64,000 bases of DNA from Alteribacillus bidgolensis (GTDB taxonomy: Bacteria; Bacillota; Bacilli; Bacillales; Marinococcaceae): positions 930,001-994,000 of the forward strand of contig NZ_KZ614149.1 in NCBI RefSeq assembly GCF_002886255.1. The letters run 5' to 3'. Of the stretch, positions 9,610-19,210 are shown one piece after another (the stretch's first letter is position 1; each line of letters opens with the position of its first letter). Both the position numbers and the translations under genes were made by a program. The notes below the pieces were generated by a model that saw only the letters and a list, made by a program, of their open reading frames with translations, was not told the DNA's origin and did not search any database.

Positions 9610-10055
9610 TTATTTCGGCTGCATTCTGATTGCACCATCGAGGCGGATTGTTTCTCCGTTCAGCATTGGGTTTTCAATGATGCTTTGGGTTAAATTTGCA
9701 AATTCTTCCGGACGACCCAATCGGGATGGAAATGGAACCATGGCGCCAAGGGAAGCACGTGCTTCTTCTGAAAGCGTTTGAAATAAGTGTTTCAATTAAT
9801 CCAGGTGCAATAGTCATTACTCTTATCCCATGTTTCGCAAATTCTCTAGCGATTGGCAGAGTCATAGAAACGATCCCGCCTTTTGATGCATTATAAGCTG
9901 CCTGCCCAATTTGTCCTTCATAAGCGGCTACAGAAGCTGTGTTAATAATCAATCCTCGTTCGCCTTCTTCATTTTGTACGTTTTGGATCATTCTTTCTGC
10001 AGCCAATCTCAGCACATTAAATGTTCCTATTAAATGCATGCCGGTTTTTGTACAG
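9610..10055 (-). pseudogene. Truncated and frameshifted SDR (3-hydroxyacyl-CoA dehydrogenase type)
   Basis: The remaining frame starts at MHLIGTFNVLRLAAERMI, has the catalytic GQAAYNASKGGIVSMTLPIA (YxxxK), then shifts frame near 9790 and continues with ASLGAMVPFPSRLGRPEEFA, ending LNGETIRLDGAIRM. The pattern fits type II 3-hydroxyacyl-CoA dehydrogenase (HSD10-like). The NAD-binding first 100 or so residues are missing and replaced by an acyl-CoA ligase fragment. Confidence 0.82.
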
Positions 10056-11068
10056 CCATAATGATCATATATTTCTTGTCCAAAATTGTTTTTGAAAAAA
10101 CGAACGATTTCCGGTGTTTAGAGGTTCACCAGCGCTGCTGAATTTTTTAACTTGAAACGTGTGCTGCTTAATAAGCTCTTCTCCTGCGGCTTTCATCATT
10201 CGGTAAGCGGTAGGAGCGTAGGCAAAACATGTCACTTTATAACGTTCCATTAAATCATAGTACGCTTTAATATCAAGTCCCCCTTTATAAATGATGATCG
10301 GAACGCCAAGGCTTAACGGGCTTATAATGCTGTTAAAAAAACCATATGCCCATCCTGGATCTGCACCGCCAAAGAATATATCATTAGAATGCAGCCCGGG
10401 TGCGTATTTTGTATAGGGATATACGCTCAGTAAAATTTTATGCCCCCAAACAGCTCCTTTTGGCATCCCTGAGAGCCTGATGTAAATTGAATAATGCTTG
10501 GATCCATTAAGGTTGTTTTTTCTGTTTCATAGTGATTAGAAGCGTTTTCAAGCTGTCCCCAAAAGTTATGAGCAGGTGGAGTGTCATCATCAATGACAAA
10601 TATTTGTTCGACAAGGCTGATATTGTTTACCTTTTTCATTTGTTCTTGATTGCTGACAAGCATCTTGCTGCCTGAAACAGACAATCGGTGAGCAATAGCT
10701 TCAGGTCCAAATGCTGTAAATAATGGTACATACACTGCGCCAATTTTCCACGTCGCTAGAGCAGTGAGTACGAGTTCAATATCCTTTCCAAATAAACAAG
10801 CAACTCGGTCTCCTTTTGTTACACCAAGAGAGCGAAAGCTGTTGGCAAGCTGATCAGATTTTTCTTTTAGTTGAGCAAAAGTCCAAGTCTGCTGTTTTCC
10901 TGATTGATTTTCCCAATATATAGCAACATGATCAGGATCGTTAGAAAAGCGGTCACAGCATTCATGTGCTATGTTAAATGATTGATTGGGATTAGAATCA
11001 AAGGATTGTTAAGCTTCCTCCCAAGTAAAATTTTTCGCTAATTCTTCATAAGCTAATTTTTGAATCAT
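10055..11068 (-). pseudogene. Decayed acyl- or acetyl-CoA synthetase, fused to the SDR remnant
   Basis: From the ATG at 11068: MIQKLAYEELAKNFTWEEA then a TAA stop, FNIAHECCDRF, LGVTKGDRVACLFGKDIELV, IQFTSGSQG (the P-loop-like A3 motif), GADPGWAYGFFNSI, FSSAGEPLN, FFKNNFGQEIYDHYG. This is an AMP-forming acetyl/propionyl-CoA-like synthetase. Damage: one stop, a shift near 10450, a shift near 10110, and loss of the whole C-terminal third at an abrupt join to the SDR at about 10050. Confidence 0.85.
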
Positions 11069-11299
11069 GTGAACAGCTCTCCTTTTTTAAGCAAAAAATA
11101 ATACAAGTATATCCCTTATACCTACAATATTATGCAAGAAATTTGCCAATCTTAAAAAGTTTGTAAAATAGGATGTACAGAAACTTTTAAAGTTATTTTT
11201 GTATAAATTTCATACAAACGACAGCTTACATGTGTATTATATTCAAACAATTCCGTTCTCTTATGGGAGATTTTCCACTGAAGTAATTAATTCACTTGT

Positions 11300-11380
11300 T
11301 GGCCTCTCCATCCCAAAATGGCCGCCGCAGTGCTTTTTTGTCTATTTTTCTAAACGGCGTTACGTTGAAATTTAACATGA
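11300..11380 (-). pseudogene. C-terminal scrap of an AMP-forming ligase
   Basis: The frame reads LNFNVTPFRKIDKKALRRPF and then WDGEANK before a stop. KIDKKALR is the C-terminal lysine motif of acyl-CoA ligases. Only about 25 codons survive, which suggests another ligase once lay upstream of the cluster. The rest of 11070-11590 is AT-rich and I see no gene in it. Confidence 0.5.
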
Positions 11381-11591
11381 CTATTTCTCCTTTGTAAACG
11401 TATGATTAATTTTTGAACCATTGTTTATTTTATTGTATTTTAAATTTTTAGAAAAAACAACATATTTTTTAATCAATACAAGAAGATGATGCAATGTTTT
11501 AAAAAGTTTTTCATTGCAATAGTTGACTTCATATTTGCTCTGTAAGCCGTAAGTTAAATTTTTTTCATTTTCCAACAAATATAATATAGCC

Positions 11592-11618
11592 AATAAAAAA
11601 AACCCCTGATCAGGGGTT
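11592..11618 (-). terminator. Terminator of rnpB
   Basis: A perfect palindrome of AACCCCTGA and its complement, followed on the minus strand by eight T residues. It lies just after the RNase P RNA 3' end. Confidence 0.85.
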
Positions 11619-11630
11619 CGTTCAGAGGCA

Positions 11631-12028
11631 CAAAACATTCTAGTAAGCCATGTTCTGTTCCATTGTGCTGCTGCGGTTTTTCACCTTGCACTCCGGAGGC
11701 AGTCATCTATCTGCAGAGTTTGACTCTGCCCTTTCTTTCCGTTTTATTCCTTCAGAAAGGCGCCCCTACCAACATTTGGGTTTCTCGCTCGAGGGGTTTA
11801 CCGCGTTCCACTCCGTTTGTTTCCAAACGGACTACGTCACTGTGGCACTTTCAGGGTAATAAGACCATATCATAGCGACACAGGTCGTTTCCCCGCCGTC
11901 AGCCTAGTAAGGTACCAGACTGCCCTAACTTATGGTTTCGTCAGGCACGAACACTACAGCCGTCTCAGGCTGTGCGAGCATGGACTTTCCTCTGCACGAT
12001 ATGTGCAGCGACTGCCAGAATGTTTTAT
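11631..12028 (-). ncRNA. rnpB: RNase P RNA, Bacillus (type B) class
   Basis: The minus strand carries GAGGAAAGTCCATGCTCGCA (the J3/4-P4 region), AAAGTGCCACAGTGACG, GGAACGCGGTAAACCCCTCG and ACATGGCTTAC near the 3' end, all diagnostic of bacterial RNase P RNA. P1 pairs AAAACATTCT at the 5' end with AGAATGTTTT at the 3' end, which sets the limits at about 398 nt. The order of the central blocks is that of type B. It is the catalytic subunit that matures tRNA 5' ends. Confidence 0.97.
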
Positions 12029-12099
12029 GCTTCATTTTGTGACAAATGCTATTATAACGCGAATGAGTTTGTTTGGCAACCTATTATTTCAGGAAAGTT

Positions 12100-12492
12100 T
12101 TAGGAGTTTTTTTGGATCGCACGTTTCGATAGCTGGTCAGCAGCCCGATTTGTACTCGAAGGTATCCACTTTACGAAACACAATTCACATTCCTCTAATT
12201 GAATTAATATTTCAGAAAGGTACGGCTTATACGCGGCTTTTTTTGTATGGCGTTTTTCTACAGCTTCATCGACAAGTTTTGAATCTGTACATATAGAGGC
12301 CATATTCCAATTATTTTCTTTGCATATCTTTAATGCTTCGAGAAGCGCTGCAAATTCAGCTTCGTGATTGGTCATTGGACCAAGTGGGATAGCGTAGTGT
12401 TCATTTTCTCCGTTCCCTTTATTAATAAAAATTCCTGCACCAGCAGGACCAGGATTCCCAGCACTTGCCCCATCTACAAATATCTTTAACAA
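12100..12492 (-). CDS. RNase HI-like protein (reverse-transcriptase-like fold)
   Basis: A 130-residue protein starting MLKIFVDGASAGNPGPAGAG, with MTNHEAEFAALLEAL, CTDSKLVDEAV and ASSTNRAAD-like WIPSSTNRAADQLSKRA. The D-E-D-D acidic residues of the RNase H fold are visible (D7, E46, D70 and the D of RAADQ). Bacillus YpeP/YpdQ proteins are of this type. The substrate is not shown by the sequence; RNA-DNA hybrids are the family expectation. Confidence 0.82.
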   Translation of the reverse strand: MLKIFVDGASAGNPGPAGAGIFINKGNGENEHYAIPLGPMTNHEAEFAALLEALKICKENNWNMASICTDSKLVDEAVEKRHTKKAAYKPYLSEILIQLEECELCFVKWIPSSTNRAADQLSKRAIQKNS

Positions 12493-12516
12493 TCTTACCT
12501 TAAACCTCCCGTAAAG

Positions 12517-12565
12517 AAAAATGCGAGCGTCTGGATTATGCGTTATCTAAATTAACAGACTCGCA
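12517..12565 (-). terminator. Terminator of the gpsB-nitrilase operon
   Basis: TGCGAG and GTCTG-type arms pair across a long AT-rich loop; the minus strand then has CATTTTTC. It lies about 100 bases past the nitrilase-family stop. Confidence 0.65.
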
Positions 12566-12664
12566 AATATGGTTCTATTGACGGACCAAAGGAATCTTTG
12601 TGAGATACATAAGTGGATATTATATTATGCAAATATAAATAAAGCTTGTGAAGACTGTTGCTTT

Positions 12665-13444
12665 TTAAAAATTCATCTCTTTTAAATAAGGTATTTCTGA
12701 GCGGGCTTTCTCTAAAACATTTTTATCAAAATGCCCATATATCAACTCTTCTTGATGTATAGAGGCTTTTTGAAGCACTTTTCCGAAAGGATCGATCCAT
12801 TGTGTACTTCCGCATGCATTGTCAGATATTGTATTTACACCAGCAACATAACATTGGTTATCTAACGCCCGGCAAGGCAGTTGAATGTCCCAGCGTAATT
12901 TTGCCGTTTTGCTCCAGACAGAAGGGCAGATAATAAGGTCTGTTCCTTTTTTGGCTAGTTCTCTTGCTGGTTCAGGAAATTCCATATCAAAACAAAGTAA
13001 AATACCAATACGTCCAAATCGAGTGGAAAAAGGGTCATAGCTCTTAGGACCCGGGGAAAAAATTTCTTTTTCTGCTCCCCATAATTTTGATTTTCGGTAA
13101 AAGCCGAGCTGTCCTTTTGGCTCATCGATAAATGCAGTCATAATATATAATTGATCTCCGCTTCTTTCTGGAAACGAAACAACAATGGCCATCCCCGTTT
13201 TTTCACTGAGATTTCTAAAAAATTCAATGCTGGGTGTGTTTTTTTGTGCTGGTTCTGCTAGTTGAAAAAACATTTCTTTTTCTGCATGATAACCGCTTAA
13301 TGTAAGCTCAGGAAATACTACTAAATCAGTACCTTTCGATGCAGCTATTCTTACCGTTTCCGCACAATGCTTCTTATTTTCCTCCACTTCTCCATGAAAG
13401 GAAAGTTGTTGTGCTAAACATATTTTGAAGCTGTTTTTAGTCAT
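12665..13444 (-). CDS. Carbon-nitrogen hydrolase (nitrilase superfamily)
   Basis: A 259-residue enzyme with the E-K-C triad: glutamate in VVFPELTLSGYH, lysine in FYRKSKLWGAEK, and cysteine in GILLCFDMEFPEP. Members hydrolyse amides or nitriles; the substrate cannot be read from the sequence. The ATG at 13444 overlaps the gpsB stop (ATGACTAA), which implies translational coupling. The frame is open a few codons further upstream but inside gpsB. Confidence 0.85.
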   Translation of the reverse strand: MTKNSFKICLAQQLSFHGEVEENKKHCAETVRIAASKGTDLVVFPELTLSGYHAEKEMFFQLAEPAQKNTPSIEFFRNLSEKTGMAIVVSFPERSGDQLYIMTAFIDEPKGQLGFYRKSKLWGAEKEIFSPGPKSYDPFSTRFGRIGILLCFDMEFPEPARELAKKGTDLIICPSVWSKTAKLRWDIQLPCRALDNQCYVAGVNTISDNACGSTQWIDPFGKVLQKASIHQEELIYGHFDKNVLEKARSEIPYLKEMNF

Positions 13445-13775
13445 ATAATTTTTTGCCAAATACTTCTTTTTCTAGATTTGACAACCGTTTTAGGATATCA
13501 TAGTTTGTACCGCCTGCTGCCTGTACAGAAGATGTCTGATCTGCTGCAGGGGCTTGAGGTTCTCGATTAAACCGTGTTTCACCAGCAGTTCTATTAGAAT
13601 GCTTTTTTGATTGTTCTAAAGATTGTTCTAGTTCATTTATTCTCTCTTCAAATGCTTCATAATCTTGAATAATCATGTCAAGAAATTGGTCCACTTCATC
13701 TTTATTATAGCCTTTCATGCTGCTTTTAAAGTCTTTATCTAAAATTTCTTTGGCTGATAAACGGATGTTTTGCAT
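13437..13775 (-). CDS. gpsB: Cell-division protein GpsB
   Basis: A 112-residue DivIVA-like protein. The N-terminal membrane-binding segment is IRLSAKEILDKDFKSS and GYNKDEVDQFLDMIIQDYEA, followed by a coiled coil, a Gln/Ala/Pro-rich linker, and the conserved C-terminus ILKRLSNLEKEVFGKKLYD. GpsB guides PBP1 between septum and side wall. The start at 13775 follows GGGGTG; an in-frame GTG or ATG up to eight codons earlier is also possible. It lies between ypsA and rnpB as in Bacillus. Confidence 0.93.
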   Translation of the reverse strand: MQNIRLSAKEILDKDFKSSMKGYNKDEVDQFLDMIIQDYEAFEERINELEQSLEQSKKHSNRTAGETRFNREPQAPAADQTSSVQAAGGTNYDILKRLSNLEKEVFGKKLYD

Positions 13776-13883
13776 GCTTTGGTTCACCCCAAATATCATT
13801 TCAGTTTAATTTATGAAAATTATAAATCGTTATTTGTATTTCATTTTTTCAGAACTTCAGGCAAAAGTCAATTTGTAATGCCT

Positions 13884-14447
13884 TCACTCTTCAAAGGCGT
13901 CTAGTTCTTCTGACATATCTTCTACCGTTTGCTGCAGGTCATCGGGTGTAATTCTGTATATTGGATAATGATCGGTGGCAGCTTTTCGTTCGGCTGCCTG
14001 CAAATAATAACGAGGAGTTCCTTCTTGTTCTTCGGAATATAATATCAATAGGGCATCTGTTTTCATGACAATAAAATCATTTTTCGCTCGCAGCTGTCCT
14101 GGATTATCATAGGGCTTTTTAGATATTGCTTCTGTAAAATCAGCCTTATTTATGATACGTTGGTACCTTTCCTGTGCTTGTTCTGGCCAAATGCTTTCTT
14201 GTTCCAAAAATGGAGGAAGAACGGCAAGTTTTAAAGCATCCCATGAATGTTTTAAATCAATGACCACTTCAGCGGTCCATTGTTCTACACCGGGCTGACC
14301 TGTAACAACAATCCATTCAAGTCCTTCATCTAAAAAACCAATCAGTCTGTTTTCAATCGTTTTTTTGATGTAGGTAATTTCGTTTGCATTCGGTTGAAAG
14401 ATTCCCATTTCCTGAGGTTTATAACCAGTAACCGCAAGTACTCTCAA
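13884..14447 (-). CDS. ypsA: YpsA, DUF1273 / SLOG-fold protein
   Basis: A 187-residue protein starting MRVLAVTGYKPQEMGIF, with the SLOG nucleotide-binding glycine VTGQPGVEQWTAEVVIDL near residue 65. YpsA is linked to cell division in Firmicutes and usually sits directly upstream of gpsB, as here. The end is acidic (EDMSEELDAFEE). The exact ligand is unknown for the family. Confidence 0.9.
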   Translation of the reverse strand: MRVLAVTGYKPQEMGIFQPNANEITYIKKTIENRLIGFLDEGLEWIVVTGQPGVEQWTAEVVIDLKHSWDALKLAVLPPFLEQESIWPEQAQERYQRIINKADFTEAISKKPYDNPGQLRAKNDFIVMKTDALLILYSEEQEGTPRYYLQAAERKAATDHYPIYRITPDDLQQTVEDMSEELDAFEE

Positions 14448-14478
14448 AAAATGTTCACCTCTTTTCTGTTTTCAAATG

Positions 14479-14502
14479 AAACCGACGGGGCACCGCCGGT
14501 TT
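14479..14502 (-). terminator. Terminator after mrfAB
   Basis: Ten-base GC-rich stem AAACCGACGG / CCGCCGGTTT with one mismatch and a GGCA loop, followed on the minus strand by a short T-rich tail. It separates the mrfAB operon from ypsA. Confidence 0.6.
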
Positions 14503-14622
14503 ATTTCCCTTCAATCCTTTAGTTTGAGTTCGACATTTGAGTGCTAATGTTCTTGTCGTAAAACAGTAAATTTTCCCTAAATATGTTCTATTCTGCGCTT
14601 GCCCGGGAAATATTTCACTTCA

Positions 14623-15873
14623 TCATTTCCCTATTTCCTTTTTATTTTGTAAGCGCTTCATTCGTTTGTTTAATTGCGGAGTCACATTACCATTTATTTT
14701 AACTGCTTTATGGACAAAGTGCAGGGCTTTTTCTGGATTTTTTTCTCGATGTTCATAAAATTTAGCAATTTCAATGGCAGCATCTGCGCTGTTAGAGCTA
14801 TTATTTTCTAATACTTTAAGGAAACACTCTACTGCTTCTTTTTCTTGATTTAATTTTTTATTTACAAAGCCAAGCGCAAACATGCACTCTTCTTGCCATT
14901 CCCTTCTCTCTATTGTTGTTTCGAGTGCTTTTACAAAACACCATCTTGCTTTGTTCCATTCTTTACACTGAACGTACCATCTCCCTATTTCATAGGTTTC
15001 TCGACCGCATGATCTATTGCTTAGTACTCGTTTGGACAGATCGATATAAAGTGTGATTAAAGATAAAACATCCCACTCGTTATGCGTGAGCACCCCTTTA
15101 ATATAATTGGGATGTTTTTCATTTAAAAAGTCAAAATAAAGCATTGGTGCTAGATATCCCGGGGTGTCATCGATACGCTCGAATTGTAATATTTCTTTTT
15201 CTACGACAGAAAGCTTACAAGAAGACAGCCGATGTTTAAAGAGCCGGCGGGCAGCGTGCAATAAATCAAAATGACCGAATGCAGGTAGTTTAGGAACTTC
15301 GTTTCGCACAAACGTGTGCCTCGTTTTTAGCTGCGGCCAGTCAAAGGCTTTTCCGTTATACGTGACAAGGTTTTGTGTAGAAGCCGTATCTGTTAAAAAA
15401 TGATGATACAAGGCGACTTCAGCTTCTGGACCTGGCAGAAAAAACTGACTGACTTGTACATGTTCTTTTGTAAATTGTGCACCGCCGAGTAAAAAAATCA
15501 TGTTTCCTGCCCCGCTGTTTAAACCCGTTGTTTCGGTATCAAAAAATAAAAGATCTTCCGGACTTCTTTCATTCGGATGAAGAGGATGAAACGCTGTTTC
15601 GTTTTTCCACTTCTCCCAAACATCAAAAAGCTCCTGTAATTTATATTTTCCATGAGCATGCTTGAATGGATAAACGACTTCCCTCTTTATCATGTACTGG
15701 TCTTCTAAAAAACGGGATTCTGCACTCAAGTCCTCCCACACTTTTGCAAAAGGAATTTCTTTATTATGGTAATGATCGACAGGGACCGTTTCCTTATCTT
15801 CCTTTTCTGACTGGACAGGCTTATTATCTCCTAAATGGTGTTTCATACGATGTAGTTTATTTTTCAGCTTCAA
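14623..15873 (-). CDS. mrfB: DEDD exonuclease of mitomycin repair (YprB/MrfB)
   Basis: A 416-residue protein. The nuclease domain (about residues 100-290) has LLFFDTETTGLNSG, YNGKAFDWPQLK and THNEWDVLSLITLY, which supply the acidic residues of a DEDD 3'-5' exonuclease. The C-terminal third is TPR-like helical repeats (WCFVKALETT, AVECFLKVLENN, ALHFVHKAVKI). It overlaps the end of the helicase gene mrfA by 17 bases. In B. subtilis the MrfA-MrfB pair repairs mitomycin C lesions independently of UvrABC. Confidence 0.92.
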   Translation of the reverse strand: MKLKNKLHRMKHHLGDNKPVQSEKEDKETVPVDHYHNKEIPFAKVWEDLSAESRFLEDQYMIKREVVYPFKHAHGKYKLQELFDVWEKWKNETAFHPLHPNERSPEDLLFFDTETTGLNSGAGNMIFLLGGAQFTKEHVQVSQFFLPGPEAEVALYHHFLTDTASTQNLVTYNGKAFDWPQLKTRHTFVRNEVPKLPAFGHFDLLHAARRLFKHRLSSCKLSVVEKEILQFERIDDTPGYLAPMLYFDFLNEKHPNYIKGVLTHNEWDVLSLITLYIDLSKRVLSNRSCGRETYEIGRWYVQCKEWNKARWCFVKALETTIERREWQEECMFALGFVNKKLNQEKEAVECFLKVLENNSSNSADAAIEIAKFYEHREKNPEKALHFVHKAVKINGNVTPQLNKRMKRLQNKKEIGK

Positions 15874-18154
15874 ACTGGTGTTCCTCCTCTAACAATCTCA
15901 TTAGACGAAGTGTGAGCCATTTTGCTTCTTCGCCAAGATTTAAATCAGAACCAACGCATGATGGGCAACCCGTTGTACAAGGACAAGATTGTATAAGCTT
16001 TTTGCCGTTTTGCAGAAGTTCCAGCAAGCTGTAATAAACTGCAGAAGACAAGCCTACTCCGCCAGGATATCTATCATATAAAAAAATGGTCGGCTTTTCA
16101 GAATGAGTTGCTTTCATTTGCGGGACCACATGGAGATCGCTTTGGTCACACATAACATGTATGGGTGCTACATGGCGGAGAACATTAGCAATTCCTATTA
16201 AGGCTTGTTCCAACGGTTCTTTCCCAAACTTGGATACAGTTTGATATGGAAAACTTATCCAGCAGGCATTGGTATGCAATTCTTCTTCGGGAAGATGAAT
16301 CGAACCGGAACCGATATTTTCAAAGGTCGTCATTTTTATTTTTTTAAAGATCGTCGCTTTTGCGTTGACCATCACATCACCAAACGCAGATTCAAAAGAC
16401 GGATATTCCGTGCTTTTATCTTCTTCTAAAACTTTTAATTCCACAGCAAGATTAGCATCTGTAAAGTATTCTACTTGCACTTCTTTGACATAAGCTTTCT
16501 TTTCTTCCCAGTCAAGTTCCTCCACTTGGTATTGAACACCTTGATGTAAATAAATGGCTTTATCATGTAACAGTGTCATCGCGCTAAATCGATCCATTTC
16601 GCCGATCACTTTCACGTTAGCAATGTCTGTTTGATCAATAATAACAACATTTTCCTGTGAAGCAGACCGTAAGCTGACACCATGAGCCGGGAAGCCGTCA
16701 TTCATCCAATACCACTTATGGCCGCGGTGGTGCAATACTTGTTCTTCCGTTAAATATTCAAGTACCTCTTCAATCTCCACACCATCAAACGTTTCTCCTT
16801 CTTGAAATGGGAGTTCAAACGCAGCGCACTTAATGTGATCTACTAAAATAATAAGATTGTCTGGATGAATTCTGGCTGATTCTGGTGTTTGATCCAAGAA
16901 GAACTCGGGCTGCTGAATCATGTATTGGTCAACAGGAGCTGAACTGGCAACAAGAAGGATCAGCGATTCATCCTGCCTTCTGCCTGCACGTCCAGCCTGC
17001 TGCCAGGCACTTGCAACAGAACCCGGATAGCCCGTCATAATGCAAACTTGAAGCTGGCCGATATCTACCCCTAATTCTAGGGCGTTTGTACTGACTACTC
17101 CCATAATGTCTCCGTTTCGAAGTCCTTTTTCAATTGCTCTTCTTTGTTTCGGGAGATACCCTCCTCTGTACCCTTGTATTGATTTGGGGCCGAGCTCTTT
17201 TTTTACTAACTCTTGCAGGTGGCTTAATATCACTTCTACTCTCACCCGGCTCTTTGCAAACACGATCGTTTGTATTTTTTCTTTTAAAAAAAGCGAAGCC
17301 AATTTATTAACTTCCGAGGTCGCTCCTTTACGAATGTTCATTGCTTCATTAACAATCGGAGGATTATAAAAAACGAAATGTTTTTTTCCTCTTGGGGCTC
17401 CATTGTTATCAATTAAATGAAAGGATTCGCCCGTAAGTGTTTCGGCTAGTTCTTTTGGATTTGCAATGGTTGCAGACGTACATATAAAAACAGGTGAACT
17501 GCCGTAAAAATTTGCGATTCTCTTTAACCGTCTTACCACATTGGCAACATGACTGCCGAATACACCGCGGTACGTATGTAATTCATCAATAATAATATAT
17601 TTAAGGTTTTCAAAAAGGGAGACCCATTTTGTATGATGAGGCAAAATAGCGGAATGGAGCATATCAGGGTTTGTAATAACAACGTGGCCGGCCTTGCGGA
17701 TAACCTGCCTGATATTTGGAGCTGTATCCCCGTCATACGTATAGCTTTTAATATCCACTTCCATTTCATCTATTAATTCATTGATTTCACTTTTTTGATC
17801 TTGGGCTAGTGCCTTTGTTGGAAACAAATAAAGTGCTCTAGATTCTTTATCGTCAAGAATGGATTGTAGTACTGGTAAGTTATAAGATAACGTTTTACCG
17901 GACGCTGTTGGTGTAACAGATACCGTATGTTTTTGTCCCGCACCGCTTTTTTCAAAAGCAGTATGCTGATGGGTATAAAGAGACGTAATGTTCCTATTTT
18001 CCAGGGCTCTTACTATCCGTTTATCCAGTGATGAAGGGAACGAAACTGTTTTAGCTTCTTTTTCCTCAAGCGTATGCCAATATTCGATTCTATCGTTTAA
18101 AGTGGTTTCTTTTTTCATCCAATCGATTAATTCCTCAATTGATTTTTTTTTCAT
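15857..18154 (-). CDS. mrfA: DEAD/DEAH-type helicase MrfA (YprA)
   Basis: A 765-residue superfamily 2 helicase. Motif I is TPTASGKTLSYNLPVLQ, motif II is IIDELHTYRGVFGSH, and the second RecA domain has STNALELGVDIGQLQV and QQAGRAGRRQ. The C-terminal DUF1998 domain carries four cysteines in CPCTTGCPSCVGS, a likely metal site. The ATG at 18154 follows AAAAGGGGTG; the frame is open 17 codons upstream without a ribosome site. It is the partner of mrfB in mitomycin repair. Confidence 0.93.
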   Translation of the reverse strand: MKKKSIEELIDWMKKETTLNDRIEYWHTLEEKEAKTVSFPSSLDKRIVRALENRNITSLYTHQHTAFEKSGAGQKHTVSVTPTASGKTLSYNLPVLQSILDDKESRALYLFPTKALAQDQKSEINELIDEMEVDIKSYTYDGDTAPNIRQVIRKAGHVVITNPDMLHSAILPHHTKWVSLFENLKYIIIDELHTYRGVFGSHVANVVRRLKRIANFYGSSPVFICTSATIANPKELAETLTGESFHLIDNNGAPRGKKHFVFYNPPIVNEAMNIRKGATSEVNKLASLFLKEKIQTIVFAKSRVRVEVILSHLQELVKKELGPKSIQGYRGGYLPKQRRAIEKGLRNGDIMGVVSTNALELGVDIGQLQVCIMTGYPGSVASAWQQAGRAGRRQDESLILLVASSAPVDQYMIQQPEFFLDQTPESARIHPDNLIILVDHIKCAAFELPFQEGETFDGVEIEEVLEYLTEEQVLHHRGHKWYWMNDGFPAHGVSLRSASQENVVIIDQTDIANVKVIGEMDRFSAMTLLHDKAIYLHQGVQYQVEELDWEEKKAYVKEVQVEYFTDANLAVELKVLEEDKSTEYPSFESAFGDVMVNAKATIFKKIKMTTFENIGSGSIHLPEEELHTNACWISFPYQTVSKFGKEPLEQALIGIANVLRHVAPIHVMCDQSDLHVVPQMKATHSEKPTIFLYDRYPGGVGLSSAVYYSLLELLQNGKKLIQSCPCTTGCPSCVGSDLNLGEEAKWLTLRLMRLLEEEHQFEAEK

Positions 18155-18437
18155 GAAGTTCACCCCTTTTATGGGAGTTAGCCTGAGATGCGTGCAACAC
18201 AGCATTCGTTTCGGTACAATTTTCTTTTTACACTGTGTTTATACAAACAGATTATTTTAAGAAATGCGATCGCGCACGATTACATGCATCTCGGATTAAC
18301 CCCGGTCAATAAAGCAGTATATATATTATAAAATAAAATCTCTTCGCCTTGGCATGAAAAGATATGAAGAACACTCTAAGAATGCCGTTTCCTATTCAAA
18401 CCAACATTTATCATTCGTTTTCTTTCAACATATAAAA

Positions 18438-18479
18438 CAAGCCGTGACTATGTGATGACGCTCACATAATAACGGCTTG
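18438..18479 (-). terminator. Terminator after the livF remnant
   Basis: Stem CAAGCCGT / ACGGCTTG with an inner TATGTGA / TCACATA stem. A T-rich run follows on the minus strand. I see no gene between 18155 and 18430. Confidence 0.6.
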
Positions 18480-18503
18480 AGCTCAAAAAGAATGTACTAA
18501 TGT

Positions 18504-18692
18504 CTATGCCCCTAAATAAAGTTGACGCACTTGATCATTTTCTTTTAATTCTTCTGTTGACCCTTCCAGCTCAATTTTACCATTTTCTAAGATATAAGCA
18601 TACTTTGCTGTTTCTAAAGCCAAATGTGCATTTTGTTCAACGAGTAGGATAGATATGCCTTCTTCATTGATTTTTTCCAAGGTAAGCATCAA
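18504..18692 (-). pseudogene. C-terminal fragment of LivF-type ABC ATPase
   Basis: 62 codons reading EEGISILLVEQNAHLALETA, YAYILENGKIELEGS and VRQLYLGA, the C-terminal end (after Walker B) of branched-chain amino acid transporter ATPases (LivF, about 235 residues). Walker A, the ABC signature and all partner genes are missing. The coding sequence ends abruptly at about 18690 in AT-rich DNA, so this is a deletion or insertion remnant. Confidence 0.8.
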
Positions 18693-18864
18693 TCAAAAAA
18701 TTCAAAATATTAACTCGATAACGTGTGTGTTTTATTAGTACATTCGACGGTAACAAAGGTAACGGTGCTATTAGCAATGAGTACTCAATAAAAAATACAG
18801 TACGCGTTATTTAAGCAGAAATATTTAGACACCCATCTATACATTTAATTTTAGATATTTAAAA

Positions 18865-18893
18865 AAACATCCTCCATAAAGGGAAGGATGTTT
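18865..18893. terminator. Bidirectional terminator
   Basis: Stem AAACATCCT / AGGATGTTT with T runs on both sides. On the minus strand it lies just after the 49-residue ORF. Confidence 0.7.
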
Positions 18894-18919
18894 TTCTCAA
18901 GCAGAATAAAGGTGCTGTA

Positions 18920-19069
18920 TTATTTTTTAGATGGAATGGTACGATCTATTACTCTTTCTTTATAAAGTTTGTTCATTTCTTCATCATTTAGTCTTACAAG
19001 AAGTGAATGCGGAATGCCGCAAAGTTCTTCAAGTTCTTTTATGAGGTTTATGCGATCTATTTCCTTCAT
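18920..19069 (-). CDS. Small protein of 49 residues, unknown
   Basis: Reads MKEIDRINLIKELEELCGIP, HSLLVRLNDEEMNKLYKERV and a short basic end. AGGGGAG precedes the ATG. It resembles the very small Bacillus proteins of the BH0509 kind, which share a helix followed by LS.EEL..LYKE, but I cannot confirm this. A strong terminator follows. Confidence 0.6.
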   Translation of the reverse strand: MKEIDRINLIKELEELCGIPHSLLVRLNDEEMNKLYKERVIDRTIPSKK

Positions 19070-19210
19070 TAAGATCGTCTCCCCTTCGCTAATGAGTATT
19101 ATACTTATTTTTTTATTATACGTTATAAAACGAAATATTCAAAACATTTTATAAAAATCTGTATTAATACAGGTATATTACAAATATATGTATTCAATGA
19201 TACAAAAAAA

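Noticed and set aside
11381..11638. An 85-codon minus-strand frame
   Set aside because: It starts inside the rnpB 3' end and crosses its terminator, so it is not a real gene.
11650..12296. Several + strand open frames across 11.65-12.3 kb
   Set aside because: They lie antisense to the RNase P RNA and the RNase H-like gene and have no support.
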